Shown here one piece after another: positions 54,584 to 64,000 of a stretch of DNA of 64,000 bases. Under the pieces are notes generated by a model, which made no database searches, was not told where the DNA came from, and worked only from the letters and a program-made list of their open reading frames with translations. Source of the stretch: Sphaerotilus natans (GTDB lineage: Bacteria; Pseudomonadota; Gammaproteobacteria; Burkholderiales; Burkholderiaceae_C). The position numbers and the translations under genes were made by a program. Each line of letters begins with the position of its first letter. Position 1 is the stretch's first letter. The stretch is taken from contig NZ_FTMZ01000023.1 of the NCBI RefSeq assembly GCF_900156335.1, forward strand, positions 20,823 to 84,822, given 5' to 3'.

Positions 54584-57202
54584 CTAGGCCGGCGTCTTCT
54601 TCGCGGCCACCTTGCCCGCAGCCACCTTGCCCGCCGCCTTCTTCGCCGGGAACTTGGCCGCACGCGGCTCGAACTCGAACACCACCTTGCCCTCCTTGCG
54701 GTCGTAGGTCAGGAAGGCCTTGAAGGCGCGGCGGGTCTTGTTCGAGATGAAGCCCTCGAGCAGGTCGGTCTTGCCGCTGGCCAGCAGCTTGGTCACCTGC
54801 GCCGGCTCGATGGTCTGCTGCAGGATGACCTTGCCGGTCTTGAAGTCGCAGGTCGCGGCGGTGCCGACCGAGCGCTCGCAGACATAGTTGCTGCCATGCT
54901 CGTGCACCGGGCTGCCGCACTTCGGGCAGGCGCCCAGCGAGGGCTGGCCGGACAGGTCGACCGGCTCGGCCGCCTCCTCGGCCTCCTTGCGCGCGTCGTC
55001 GCCGAAGTCGAACTCCAGCTTCCAGCGGCCGGGCACGGTGTCGTCGTTCACCAGCTTCATCTCCGCGGTGAAGGGCCAGCCGGCCTTGGAGCGGAAGCCC
55101 TCCAGCGGGCCGATGCGGTGATCGCGCAGGAAGGTCTCGGCCTCGTGCAGCTCGAAGCTGCGCCCGCCGGGAATCTTGCCGATCGAGAAGCCGCAGCCCG
55201 CGCCCTGCCCGTCCGCGCCGGTGCAGGCGAAGCGGCGGTAGTTCTCCTTGATCACGCCGCCGCAGTTCGGGCAGGGCGCGGCCAGCGTCGCGTAGTCGCC
55301 CGGAATGGTGTCGCGGTCATATTCCTTGGCCTTGACGACGATGCGCCGCGCCATGTCGGCGATGCCTTGCATGAACTGCTCGCGGCTGAGCTGGCCCCGC
55401 TCCATCTGCGCGAGCTGGTGCTCCCACTGGCCGGTCAGCTCGGGCTTGGTCAGGTCTTCCACCGCCAGGCCACGCAGCAGCGTCATCAGCTGGAAGGCCT
55501 TGGCGGTCGGCACCAGGTCGCGGCCGTCGCGCAGCAGGTACTTCTCGGTGATCAGGCCTTCGATGATGGCCGCGCGGGTGGCCGGCGTGCCCAGGCCCTT
55601 TTCCTGCAGCGCGGCCTTGAGCTCCTCGTCCTCGACCAGCTTGCCCGCGCCCTCCATCGCGCTCAGCAGCGTCGCTTCGTTGTAGCGCGCCGGCGGCTTG
55701 GTGCGCAGCGCCGACAGCGCCACCTCCTCGGCCACCACCGTCTCGCCCGGGCGCACCGCGACCAGATTGGCGTCCTCGCCGGCGGCTTCCTTGCCGTAGA
55801 CCGCCATCCAGCCCGGATTGACCAGCACCTTGCCGTGGGTCTGGAAATGGTGCGTCTGGCCCGCCGCCTCGACCTGCGTCACGCGGGTGGTGACCATGAA
55901 CTCGGCCGTGGGATAGAACACCGCGATGAAGCGCTTGACCACCAGGTCGTAGAGCTTGGCCTCGATCTCGGTCAGCGCCTTCGGCGTCTGCAGCGTCGGG
56001 ATGATCGCGAAGTGGTCCGAGATCTTGCTGTTGTCGAAGACACGCTTGGTCGGCTTGACGTAGCCCGCGCTCAGCGCCTTGGCCGCATGGCGCGAGAGCT
56101 CCTGCAGCGGCCCCGGCATCGACTCGGCGGCGATCATCTCCAGCGTCTGCTTCGCCACGCCGACGTAGTCCTCGGGCAGCGCGCGCGCGTCGGTCCGCGG
56201 GTAGGTCAGCACCTTGTGCTTCTCGTAGAGCGCCTGCGCGATCGACAGCGTCGTCTTGGCCGAGAAGCCGAAGCGCGAGTTGGCCTCGCGCTGCAGCGTC
56301 GTCAGGTCATAGAGCAGCGGGCTGGCCTGGGTGCTGGGCTTGGCCTCCTCGCGCACCGTGCCGCTGCGCGAGCGCACCGCCTCCTGGATGGCCTGCGCCT
56401 CGGCCAGCGTCCACAGCCGGTCGGCGCGCCGCTCAGCGTCGTCGTCCTTCCTGAACTTCGGGTCGAACCACTTGCCCTCGTAGACCCCGGCCTCGGCGCC
56501 GAATTCGGCGCGCACTTCCCAGTAGTCGCGCGCGACGTGCTTGCGGATCTTCTCCTCGCGCTCGACCATGATCGAGAGCGTGGGCGTCTGCACCCGACCG
56601 ACGGTGGTCAGGAAGAAGCCGCCGTCGCGCGAGTTGAACGCGGTCATCGCGCGCGTGCCGTTGATGCCCACCAGCCAGTCGGCCTCGGAGCGGCTGCGCG
56701 CGGCGTCCGCCAGGCCGCGCATGTCGGCGTCCGAGCGCAGCCGGTCGAAGCCGTCGCGGATGGCCTGCGGCGTCATGCTCTGCAGCCACAGCCGGCTCAC
56801 CGGCTTCGAGCCGACCTTGGCGCCCAGCGCGTACTGTTCGATCAGCCGGAAGATCAGCTCGCCCTCGCGGCCCGCGTCGCAGGCGTTGATCAGCGCGGTG
56901 ACATCCTTGCGCTTGACCAGCTTGACCACCGCGCTCAGGCGGCTCTTGGTCTTGTCGATCGGTGCCAGCTCGAAGTGCGGCGGCAGCACCGGCAGGTGCG
57001 CGAAGCTCCACTTGCCGCGCTTGACGTCGAACTCCTCGGGCGCCTTGATCTCCACCAGATGGCCGACGGCCGAGGTGACGACCATCTGGTCGTTCTCGAA
57101 ATGGTCGTCGTGCTTCTCGAACTTGCCGTACACGGGTGTCAGCGCGCGCACGATGTCCTGCGCGACCGACGGCTTCTCGGCGATGACGAGTGACTTGCTC
57201 AT
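54584..57202 (-). CDS. topB: DNA topoisomerase III (TopB)
   Basis: An 872-residue type IA topoisomerase. TOPRIM elements: 'SLVIAEKPSVAQDIV' (Glu) and 'ACDAGREGELIFRLI' (DxxxxE/D). The catalytic Tyr is in 'VLTYPRTDARALPEDY'; other family blocks are 'RLWLQSMTPQAIRDGF', 'GRVQTPTLSIMVERE' and 'YNEATLLSAMEGAG'. The C-terminus adds zinc-binding modules (CPNCGG, CPKCGSPVHEHG) and a Lys/Ala-rich basic tail. The length exceeds E. coli TopB (653) through these C-terminal repeats, as in other Burkholderiales. The gene stands alone. Confidence 0.96.
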   Translation of the reverse strand: MSKSLVIAEKPSVAQDIVRALTPVYGKFEKHDDHFENDQMVVTSAVGHLVEIKAPEEFDVKRGKWSFAHLPVLPPHFELAPIDKTKSRLSAVVKLVKRKDVTALINACDAGREGELIFRLIEQYALGAKVGSKPVSRLWLQSMTPQAIRDGFDRLRSDADMRGLADAARSRSEADWLVGINGTRAMTAFNSRDGGFFLTTVGRVQTPTLSIMVEREEKIRKHVARDYWEVRAEFGAEAGVYEGKWFDPKFRKDDDAERRADRLWTLAEAQAIQEAVRSRSGTVREEAKPSTQASPLLYDLTTLQREANSRFGFSAKTTLSIAQALYEKHKVLTYPRTDARALPEDYVGVAKQTLEMIAAESMPGPLQELSRHAAKALSAGYVKPTKRVFDNSKISDHFAIIPTLQTPKALTEIEAKLYDLVVKRFIAVFYPTAEFMVTTRVTQVEAAGQTHHFQTHGKVLVNPGWMAVYGKEAAGEDANLVAVRPGETVVAEEVALSALRTKPPARYNEATLLSAMEGAGKLVEDEELKAALQEKGLGTPATRAAIIEGLITEKYLLRDGRDLVPTAKAFQLMTLLRGLAVEDLTKPELTGQWEHQLAQMERGQLSREQFMQGIADMARRIVVKAKEYDRDTIPGDYATLAAPCPNCGGVIKENYRRFACTGADGQGAGCGFSIGKIPGGRSFELHEAETFLRDHRIGPLEGFRSKAGWPFTAEMKLVNDDTVPGRWKLEFDFGDDARKEAEEAAEPVDLSGQPSLGACPKCGSPVHEHGSNYVCERSVGTAATCDFKTGKVILQQTIEPAQVTKLLASGKTDLLEGFISNKTRRAFKAFLTYDRKEGKVVFEFEPRAAKFPAKKAAGKVAAGKVAAKKTPA

Positions 57203-57283
57203 GATGAGTTGATGCTGATCGAAACCTGTCGAAACCTGCAGCCGCGACCGATTCCCCGTCAGGCTGCTTCATACAATCGGCGC

Positions 57284-57328
57284 TATACGCGCACGCATGC
57301 ACGCATCCGCATGCACATGCGCACACGC
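57284..57328. other. Alternating purine-pyrimidine tract (Z-DNA-prone)
   Basis: 23 nt (57284-57306) and 21 nt (57308-57328) of unbroken purine/pyrimidine alternation, mainly CG/CA steps, separated by one base. It lies 45 nt upstream of the SET-protein start and 80 nt upstream of the divergent topB start. Confidence 0.7.
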
Positions 57329-57372
57329 CCGCACGCGCCCACACATCCAATCTAACCAGAAGTCGCGCCGCC

Positions 57373-57852
57373 ATGCCGTCGATGAAAGAACCGGCCCCCG
57401 CGCGCCCGCGCCGGCGCATCCAGGTGCGACGCTCCGGCGTGCACGGCCGCGGCGTCTTCGCCGAGGTGGCGATCGCGCAGGGCGAGATCATCCTGGAATA
57501 CGCCGGCGAGGTGATCGACTGGGACGAGGCCCTGCGGCGCCACCCGCGCGATCCGTCCGACCCGAACCATACCTTCTACTTTCACCTCGAGGACGGTCGG
57601 GTCATCGACGGCGGCGTGCGCGGCAACTCCGCGCGCTGGATCAACCACGCCTGCGAGCCCAACTGCGAGAGCGAGGAGACCGCGGGCCGCATCTTCATCC
57701 GTGCGCTGCGCGACATCGCCGCGGGCGAGGAGCTGTCCTTCGACTACCGGCTCGTGATCGATGGCCGGCACACCCCGAAACTGAAGAAAGCCTACGCCTG
57801 CCACTGCGGATCGCCGAAGTGCCGCGGTACGATGCTCGGCCCGAAGCGCTGA
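57373..57852 (+). CDS. SET-domain protein-lysine methyltransferase-like protein
   Basis: A 159-residue single SET domain: 'GRGVFAEVAIAQGEIILEYAGEVI' N-SET, 'SARWINHACEPNCE' (NHxCxPNC core), 'IAAGEELSFDYRL' (catalytic Tyr in FDY) and post-SET 'CHCGSPKCRG', which with the core Cys would bind zinc. This is the general eukaryotic-like SET architecture, found in a number of bacteria; targets are usually unknown (ribosomal or chromatin-like proteins in characterised cases). It is divergent from topB. Confidence 0.92.
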   Translation: MPSMKEPAPARPRRRIQVRRSGVHGRGVFAEVAIAQGEIILEYAGEVIDWDEALRRHPRDPSDPNHTFYFHLEDGRVIDGGVRGNSARWINHACEPNCESEETAGRIFIRALRDIAAGEELSFDYRLVIDGRHTPKLKKAYACHCGSPKCRGTMLGPKR

Positions 57853-57919
57853 TGCCCGACGCTGAGGCCCGGCGCTGAAGCCGCTTGCCCCCGATCCCTC
57901 CCGACATCCTCATGTCCTC

Positions 57920-58729
57920 ATGAACCGACCGCTGCACTGGGACCCCGAGACGCTGTGGCAGACGCTGGAGCCGCTGGCCCCGGGCCTGAGCGTCGAGATC
58001 CTGCCGGAAACCGGCTCGACCAGCACCGAGCTGCTCGAGCGCAGCCGGCGCGGGCTGACCGAGCCGACGCTGCTGGTGGCCGAGCGCCAGACCGCCGGCC
58101 GGGGCCGGCTCGGGCGCGGCTGGTGGTCGGACGCGGCCCCGGGCCACACGCTGACCTTCTCGCTGGGCCTGCGGCTGGCGCCGGCCGACTGGAGCGGCCT
58201 GTCGCTGGCGGTCGGCCTGACGCTGGCCGAAGCGCTGGATCCGGCCGGCGAGCATCTCGGCCTGAAGTGGCCCAACGACCTGTGGCTGCGCGGCCAGGAC
58301 CGCAAGCTCGGCGGCGTGCTGATCGAGGTCGCGCCGCTGGCCGATGCGGTCAGCGCGCAGGAGCGCTGGCTGGTGATCGGCGTCGGCCTGAACATCGCGC
58401 CGCTGCCGCCCGGCGCCGCCGACCCGGCGCTGTTCCGCACCGGCCACGCCGGCCTGCAGGAGATCGACCCGCGGCTGGACGCGCCGACCGCGCTGCACCG
58501 CGTCGCCGCGCCGCTGCTGCGCGCGGTGCTGGACTTCGGCGCGCAGGGCGGCGCGGCCGCGCTGGCGCGCTTTGCCGCACGCGACGTGCTGGCCGGGCGC
58601 CGGGTGCAGGTCGGCGAGCTGACCGGCATCGCCAGCGGCATCGGCCATGACGGCGCGCTGCTGCTGCGTGACGAGGCCGGCCGGCTGCAGACGGTCCACA
58701 GCGGCGAAGCGAGCGTGCGCCCATGCTGA
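57920..58729 (+). CDS. birA: Biotin-[acetyl-CoA-carboxylase] ligase (class I, no HTH)
   Basis: A 269-residue biotin protein ligase. Catalytic 'ERQTAGRGRLGRGWWSD' (GRGRxGR-W), 'LGLKWPNDLWL' (KWPND) and 'KLGGVLIEV', with a C-terminal SH3-like domain ('AGRRVQVGELTG'). No N-terminal DNA-binding domain is present, so it does not act as a repressor. Its 3' end overlaps the SPOR gene by 7 nt. Confidence 0.95.
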   Translation: MNRPLHWDPETLWQTLEPLAPGLSVEILPETGSTSTELLERSRRGLTEPTLLVAERQTAGRGRLGRGWWSDAAPGHTLTFSLGLRLAPADWSGLSLAVGLTLAEALDPAGEHLGLKWPNDLWLRGQDRKLGGVLIEVAPLADAVSAQERWLVIGVGLNIAPLPPGAADPALFRTGHAGLQEIDPRLDAPTALHRVAAPLLRAVLDFGAQGGAAALARFAARDVLAGRRVQVGELTGIASGIGHDGALLLRDEAGRLQTVHSGEASVRPC

Positions 58730-59565
58730 GGCCGCTGGTGATGCTGCTGCTGGCGGCCAACATCGGCTTCTGGGCCTGGTCGCAAGGCGCGCTCGACGGC
58801 CTGACCGGCGTGCCGCATGACAGCGACCGCGAGCCGCAGCGCCTGGCCGCGCAGATCGCGCCGGAGCGGCTGGAGATTCTGCGCACCGAACTGCCAGCCT
58901 CCGCGGCGCCCGCCGCACCGGCGGCACCGGCCAGCACCGCCTCCGCAGCGGATCTCGCGGCGGAAGCGGCATCGCCCGCATCGACGGCATCAGCCGCAAC
59001 CGCAGCCGCATCGGCGCTTGCCGCGGCCTCCGCAGTGCCGGCCGAAGCCAGCGCGGCCGCGGTCACGCCGCCGCCGGCCGTGCCGGTGCCCGCAACGCCG
59101 GTGCCGACCGTCTGCCTGGAGGCCGGCCCCTTCAACGCCGCCGAATGGCGCACCGCCCAGGTCGCGCTGCGCCGGGTGCTCGACGACAGCAGCTGGACGC
59201 TGACCAGCCGCGAGAAGGCCGGCACCTGGATGGTCTATGTCGGCCCGTACAAGAGCCGCGAGATCATGGCGCGCCGCGCTGACCAGCTGCGCCAGCTCGA
59301 GATCGCCTTCGAGGAGGCGCGCGACCTGCCCGACGAGTACATTCCCGGCTTCGTCTTCGGCCGCTACGGCGTCGAGGCCGATGCCCGGGCGCTGCAGACC
59401 CGCCTGACCTCGCAGAAGATCCGCTATGTGCGGGTGGTGCCGCTGGTGCGCCCGACCGTCAGCCACACCGTGCGCATCCCGAAAGCCGATCCGGCGATGC
59501 GCGCCCGGCTGGCCGCGCTCAAGCCGCGCCTGAGCGGCAACGCCTTCGAGCCCTGCGGACGCTGA
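58723..59565 (+). CDS. SPOR-domain protein
   Basis: A 280-residue membrane-anchored protein: N-terminal hydrophobic segment (about 4-22, 'LVMLLLAANIGFWAW'), a low-complexity Ala/Pro/Ser linker (about 60-130), and a C-terminal SPOR-type peptidoglycan-binding domain (about 190-245, 'WMVYVGPYKSREIMARRADQLRQL'). Such proteins often localise to septal peptidoglycan. The linker suggests a periplasmic tether. Overlaps birA. Confidence 0.85.
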   Translation: MLRPLVMLLLAANIGFWAWSQGALDGLTGVPHDSDREPQRLAAQIAPERLEILRTELPASAAPAAPAAPASTASAADLAAEAASPASTASAATAAASALAAASAVPAEASAAAVTPPPAVPVPATPVPTVCLEAGPFNAAEWRTAQVALRRVLDDSSWTLTSREKAGTWMVYVGPYKSREIMARRADQLRQLEIAFEEARDLPDEYIPGFVFGRYGVEADARALQTRLTSQKIRYVRVVPLVRPTVSHTVRIPKADPAMRARLAALKPRLSGNAFEPCGR

Positions 59566-59582
59566 AGACGCTGCGGACATGA

Positions 59583-59606
59583 AAAAGGGCTCCCGAGGGA
59601 GCCCTT
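59583..59606 (-). terminator. Terminator of gap (minus strand)
   Basis: AAGGGCTCCC-GA-GGGAGCCCTT, a 10-bp perfect dyad. Read on the minus strand it runs into a TTTTTC tail, giving a classical terminator 50 nt beyond the gap stop codon. On the plus strand the T-tract is absent. Confidence 0.8.
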
Positions 59607-59656
59607 CGTTCATCAGCGGCGGCTGAGCGGCGGCTGATCGCCGCCGCGCCCAGCGA

Positions 59657-60736
<1,080 letters not shown>

Positions 60737-62794
60737 TCACTTGCCGAGGACTTTCCGCACGGTGGCCACGACGTTGTCCGTCGTGAAGCCGAAGTGCTGG
60801 AAGAGCACGCCGGCCGGGGCCGACTCGCCGTAGGTGTCGATGCCGATGACGGCGGCGCAGCCGTACTTCCACCAGAAGTCGGTCACGCCGGCCTCGACGG
60901 CGATGCGCGGCACGCCCGCGGGCAGCACGTCGGACTTGTACTTGACGCTCTGGCGATCGAAGACGGTGGTCGAGGGCATCGAGACCACGCGCACCGCGAC
61001 GCCATCCTTGGCCAGCTCGGCCTGGGCCGCGATGGCCAGCTGCACTTCCGAGCCGGTGGCGACGATGACGGCGGCCGGGGCCTTGTCGTCCTTCTTCTTG
61101 AAGCCGACGTCCGACGGGTTGGACAGCACGTAGGCGCCCTTGGTGATCTCGTCGGCGCCGGTCTTGGCGGCGTAGGGCAGGTTCTGGCGCGACAGCAGCA
61201 GCGCGCTGGGGCGGTTGCGGTTGGCCAGCGCCATCGTCCACGCCACGGCGGTCTCGCAGGTGTCGGCCGGGCGCCAGACGTCCAGGCCCGGGATCAGGCG
61301 CAGCGAGGCGGCGTGCTCGACCGACTGGTGGGTCGGGCCGTCCTCGCCCAGGCCGATCGAGTCGTGGGTGAAGACGTGGATGACGCGCTGCTTCATCAGC
61401 GCGGCCATGCGGATGGCGTTGCGGCTGTAGTCGCTGAAGGTCAGGAAGGTGCCGCCGTAGGGGATGAAGCCGCCGTGCAGCGCCACGCCGTTCATGATCG
61501 CGGCCATGCCGAACTCGCGCACGCCGTAGTTGATGTGGCGGCCACCGACGCCGGCCTCGTTCTTCACGACCGCGCCGGTCTCGTCGAAGCGCAGGTTCGG
61601 CGTCGACTTGGTGTTGGTCAGGTTCGAGCCGGTCAGGTCGGCCGAGCCGCCCAGCAGCTCGGGCAGCTTGGCGGTGAAGTGCTCGAGCGCGATCTGGCTG
61701 GCCTTGCGGCTGGCGACCGTCTCGGCCTTCTCGTGGGCGGCCGCGACGGCCTCGACCGAGATGTCGGCGAAGTTGTCGGGCAGGTCGCCGGCCATGCGGC
61801 GCTCGAACTCGACGGCCAGCGCGGGGAAGTCGCGCACGTACAGCGAATAGCGGTCTTCCCACTCGGCCTGCGCGGCGGCGCCGGCTTCGCGGCAGTCCCA
61901 GGCGGCGGCGACGTCGGCGGGAATGGTGAACGGCTCGGCCGACCAGCCGATGGCCTCGCGGGTCAGCGCGATCTCGGCGGCGCCCAGCGGCTCGCCGTGG
62001 GCCTTGGAGGTGTTGGCGCGGTTCGGCGAGCCCTTGCCGATGTGCGTCTTGCAGACGATCAGCGTCGGCTTGTCGGCGCTCAGCTTGGCCTGGGCGATGG
62101 CGGCGTCCACCGCGTCGATGTCATGGCCGTCGACGGGGCCGACGACGTTCCAGCCGCAGGCGGCGAAGCGCTGCGGGGTGTTGTCGATGAACCAGGGCGC
62201 GACCTGGCCGTCGATCGAGATGCCGTTGTCGTCGTACAGCGCGATCAGCTTGTTCAGCTTCCAGGCGCCGGCCAGCGCGACCGCCTCGTGGCTGATGCCC
62301 TCCATCAGGCAGCCGTCGCCCAGGAAGGCGTAGGTGCGGTGGTCGACGATGACGTGACCTTCGCGGTTGAACTCCGATGCCAGCAGCTTCTCGGCCAGCG
62401 CCATGCCCACGGCGTTGGTGATGCCCTGGCCCAGCGGGCCGGTGGTGGTCTCCACGCCCGGGGTGATGCCGACTTCCGGGTGGCCCGGGGTCTTGCTGTG
62501 CATCTGGCGGAAGGCCTTGAGGTCGTCCATCGACAGCGCGTAGCCGGTCAGGTGCAGCAGCGCGTAGATCAGCATCGAGCCGTGGCCGTTCGACAGCACG
62601 AAGCGGTCGCGGTCCAGCCACAGCGGATCGGCCGGGTTGTGCTTGAGGTGACGCTTCCACAGCGCGACCGCGATGTCGGCCATGCCCATCGGGGCGCCGG
62701 GGTGGCCGGAGTTGGCCTGCTGCACGGCGTCCATGGCCAGTGCGCGGATGGCGTTGGCCATCGAGGTAGAGAGGGAAACGGTGGTGGCGGCCAT
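60737..62794 (-). CDS. tkt: Transketolase
   Basis: A 685-residue thiamine diphosphate enzyme of the pentose phosphate pathway. Features: '[19 protein letters not shown]', '[18 protein letters not shown]' (TPP GDG motif) and 'NGISIDG', '[25 protein letters not shown]' and '[24 protein letters not shown]' (each shortened). The ATG at 62794 (MAATTVSL) is chosen; an open frame upstream to 62896 lacks homology. It is transcribed with gap downstream. Confidence 0.97.
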   Translation of the reverse strand: MAATTVSLSTSMANAIRALAMDAVQQANSGHPGAPMGMADIAVALWKRHLKHNPADPLWLDRDRFVLSNGHGSMLIYALLHLTGYALSMDDLKAFRQMHSKTPGHPEVGITPGVETTTGPLGQGITNAVGMALAEKLLASEFNREGHVIVDHRTYAFLGDGCLMEGISHEAVALAGAWKLNKLIALYDDNGISIDGQVAPWFIDNTPQRFAACGWNVVGPVDGHDIDAVDAAIAQAKLSADKPTLIVCKTHIGKGSPNRANTSKAHGEPLGAAEIALTREAIGWSAEPFTIPADVAAAWDCREAGAAAQAEWEDRYSLYVRDFPALAVEFERRMAGDLPDNFADISVEAVAAAHEKAETVASRKASQIALEHFTAKLPELLGGSADLTGSNLTNTKSTPNLRFDETGAVVKNEAGVGGRHINYGVREFGMAAIMNGVALHGGFIPYGGTFLTFSDYSRNAIRMAALMKQRVIHVFTHDSIGLGEDGPTHQSVEHAASLRLIPGLDVWRPADTCETAVAWTMALANRNRPSALLLSRQNLPYAAKTGADEITKGAYVLSNPSDVGFKKKDDKAPAAVIVATGSEVQLAIAAQAELAKDGVAVRVVSMPSTTVFDRQSVKYKSDVLPAGVPRIAVEAGVTDFWWKYGCAAVIGIDTYGESAPAGVLFQHFGFTTDNVVATVRKVLGK

Positions 62795-62965
62795 GGGCAC
62801 GATCTGCTGTGGGAGGAGGGATCGAGGGGAGGAATCCGCGATTTTACGGCCCGGCGCGATCGCGCCCTTTGATTTGCGCTTCGCGAGCCCGGTCATCGCG
62901 GCACGGGTGCGGCACCGGCGCGGCCGCGCATCGTGCCCGCGCGCTTGCGCTCACGTCAACGCGGA

Positions 62966-62979
62966 TTGACCCCGGTCAA
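62966..62979. promoter_or_regulatory. FNR/DNR-like dyad upstream of the hemerythrin gene
   Basis: TTGACCCCGGTCAA is a perfect TTGAC-N4-GTCAA dyad, close to FNR-family boxes. It is centred about 81 nt upstream of the hemerythrin start. It differs from the canonical TTGAT/ATCAA at the inner position of each half. Confidence 0.55.
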
Positions 62980-63053
62980 GGGCTCGCGGCCCGAGCCTGC
63001 GAATCTTGCGGACACCGTCCGCCCCCTTGTCCGGCCCCCCAGGAGACCTCCGC

Positions 63054-63638
63054 ATGACCACCCCGCTCTCGATCCGCGTCATCCGCGACGAACACCAGGC
63101 GCTGCGCGCGATGCTCGACTCGCTGCGCCTGATGCTGCGCCGCCAGCGTGACCAGGGCAGCACGCCGCGCTTCGACGTGATCCGCGCGATGCTGTTCTAC
63201 ATCGACGAATTCCCCGAGCGGCTGCACCACCGCAAGGAGAGCGAGCTGCTGTTCCCGCTGATCCGCCAGCACAGCGACGCGGCCGCCGACATCCTCGACC
63301 GCCTCGACCGCGACCACGCCGCCGGCGAGCGCGCCATCCGCGACCTCGAGCGCGCGCTGCTGGCCTGGGAAATGATCGGCGAGAGCCGCCGCATCGACTT
63401 CGAGACCGCGCTCGACCGCTATCTCGACTTCTACGCCGCGCACATGCGCCTGGAGGAAGAAGTGGTGCTGCCGCTGGCGCAGCAGGTGCTCGGCGAGGCC
63501 GACTGGCGCACGCTCGACGCCGCCTTCGCCGAGAACCGCGACCCGCTGACCGGCCACCCGCCGTCGCACGAATACGAGCAGCTGTTCAGCCGCATCGTGC
63601 ACACGGCGCCAGCGCCGATTGGGTTGGGCGGGGAATAA
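63054..63638 (+). CDS. Hemerythrin-domain protein
   Basis: A 194-residue four-helix-bundle protein with the hemerythrin diiron ligand spread: His in 'IRDEHQALRA', 'ERLHHRKESELL' (His/Glu), 'DRDHAAGERAI', and 'YAAHMRLEEEVVLP' (His/Glu). Related proteins sense or store O2 or repair Fe-S centres under nitrosative stress (YtfE-like). AGGAG ribosome site at 63041-63045. An FNR-like dyad upstream supports low-oxygen regulation. Confidence 0.88.
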   Translation: MTTPLSIRVIRDEHQALRAMLDSLRLMLRRQRDQGSTPRFDVIRAMLFYIDEFPERLHHRKESELLFPLIRQHSDAAADILDRLDRDHAAGERAIRDLERALLAWEMIGESRRIDFETALDRYLDFYAAHMRLEEEVVLPLAQQVLGEADWRTLDAAFAENRDPLTGHPPSHEYEQLFSRIVHTAPAPIGLGGE

Positions 63639-63661
63639 GGCGCCCGCCGCGTCCCGGAGCA

Positions 63662-64000
63662 TGTCAAGGTAGTTGCCGCGTAAGTCATGCCGCGACTGCG
63701 CTTATTTCGGCAGCCGCGGCCACACATTCCCGCTCGGGATTGAGCGTGACCGCACCGATGGGCGACCAGTCGCGGGTCTTGCCCGACCAGCGTTTCGGGT
63801 TCGCCTGACGGGCTTGGCCGTACAGCGCATCGCGCGCCGCCAGGATCTCCCGGTCCTGCCCTGCATGGCGCTGTGCCGGACTCACAAACCGGATGCCGCT
63901 GTGACGGTGGTCGTGGTTGTACCAATGCACGAACGCGCTGGCCCACTGCCGCGCGGCCTGCAGATCCTTGAAGCCGCCGCTGGCCGGGAACTCCGGGCGG
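63662..64000 (-). mobile_element. IS3-family insertion sequence, 3' end (partial)
   Basis: The window ends inside an IS element. The only clear part is the transposase C-terminus. A candidate terminal repeat begins TGTCAAGGTAGTTGCCGCG at 63662, 24 nt after the hemerythrin stop; TG at the outer end is typical of IS3 elements. The other end lies outside the window, so the terminal repeat and target duplication cannot be confirmed. Confidence 0.6.
63685..64000 (-). CDS. IS3-family transposase OrfB, C-terminal part
   Basis: The reading frame enters from the right edge and ends at 63685. It reads 'RPEFPASGGFKDLQAARQW', 'AFVHWYNHDHRHSGIRFVSP' and ends with a 'NPKRWSGKTRDWSP' motif, the usual C-terminus of DDE transposases of IS3 elements (rve domain end). 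The catalytic DDE residues are upstream, outside the window. No stop interrupts the visible part. Confidence 0.88.
   Translation of the reverse strand, partial: RPEFPASGGFKDLQAARQWASAFVHWYNHDHRHSGIRFVSPAQRHAGQDREILAARDALYGQARQANPKRWSGKTRDWSPIGAVTLNPERECVAAAAEISAVAA

Overview
The window is high-GC chromosomal DNA with tightly packed genes, many overlapping by 1-14 nt. It most likely comes from a Burkholderiales betaproteobacterium of the Sphaerotilus/Leptothrix/Rubrivivax type. Protein content supports this: GTP-type PEP carboxykinase, YaeQ, RdgC, a Bug-type (TctC) solute receptor, a MocR/DUF2917 pair, an AdoCbl-dependent ribonucleotide reductase and a full pqqABCDE operon. No rRNA, tRNA or CRISPR array was recognised. 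The assignment rests on gene content only.

Layout. 1-9.7 kb: housekeeping genes (heptose-1-P adenylyltransferase, RsmE, RdgC, PckG, YaeQ, RF3), an intergenic repeat cluster, an unknown protein with primase-like sequence features, and an aldo/keto reductase. 9.7-15.1 kb: a diguanylate cyclase, DUF2917 and MocR regulator, and a nuclease-helicase gene broken by a frameshift. 15.1-22.5 kb: one long minus-strand catabolic cluster (Mrr-like membrane protein, LysR, CaiB-type CoA-transferase, HMG-CoA-lyase-like enzyme, VOC protein, Bug receptor, 2-hydroxyacid dehydrogenase, glycerate kinase). Together these suggest uptake, CoA activation, C-C cleavage and recovery of a C3 fragment as phosphoglycerate. 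22.6-29.6 kb: membrane hydrolase, intradiol dioxygenase, MBL hydrolase, CRP-type regulator, M48 protease with AmpG, flavin reductase and thioredoxin 2.

29.7-36.8 kb: a small C2H2 zinc-finger protein, and a CheY coupled to a soluble MCP-like protein that carries a CheZ-like D-x3-Q motif. These are followed by nrdJ interrupted by a 374-residue intein placed immediately before the catalytic cysteine, and by two MIP18/PaaD-like proteins. 36.8-44.2 kb: SDR, a structured intergenic region, a bestrophin, a universal stress protein with a perfect FNR-type dyad, and a hybrid kinase coupled to a REC-GGDEF-EAL protein. 44.2-52 kb: pqqABCDE, a divergent NarX/NarL-type two-component system, and an MHS-family transporter. 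52-64 kb: a YbaK-DUF1289 fusion, a PIN protein, an AEC carrier, topoisomerase III, a SET protein, BirA, a SPOR protein, gap-tkt, a hemerythrin protein behind another FNR-like dyad, and the 3' end of an IS3-family element running off the window.

The observations most worth following up are the NrdJ intein ending in Gly-Gln instead of His-Asn, the MCP/CheZ-like hybrid coupled to CheY, the C-C cleavage/glycerate salvage cluster, and the possible inactive primase-like protein at 7.9-8.7 kb.
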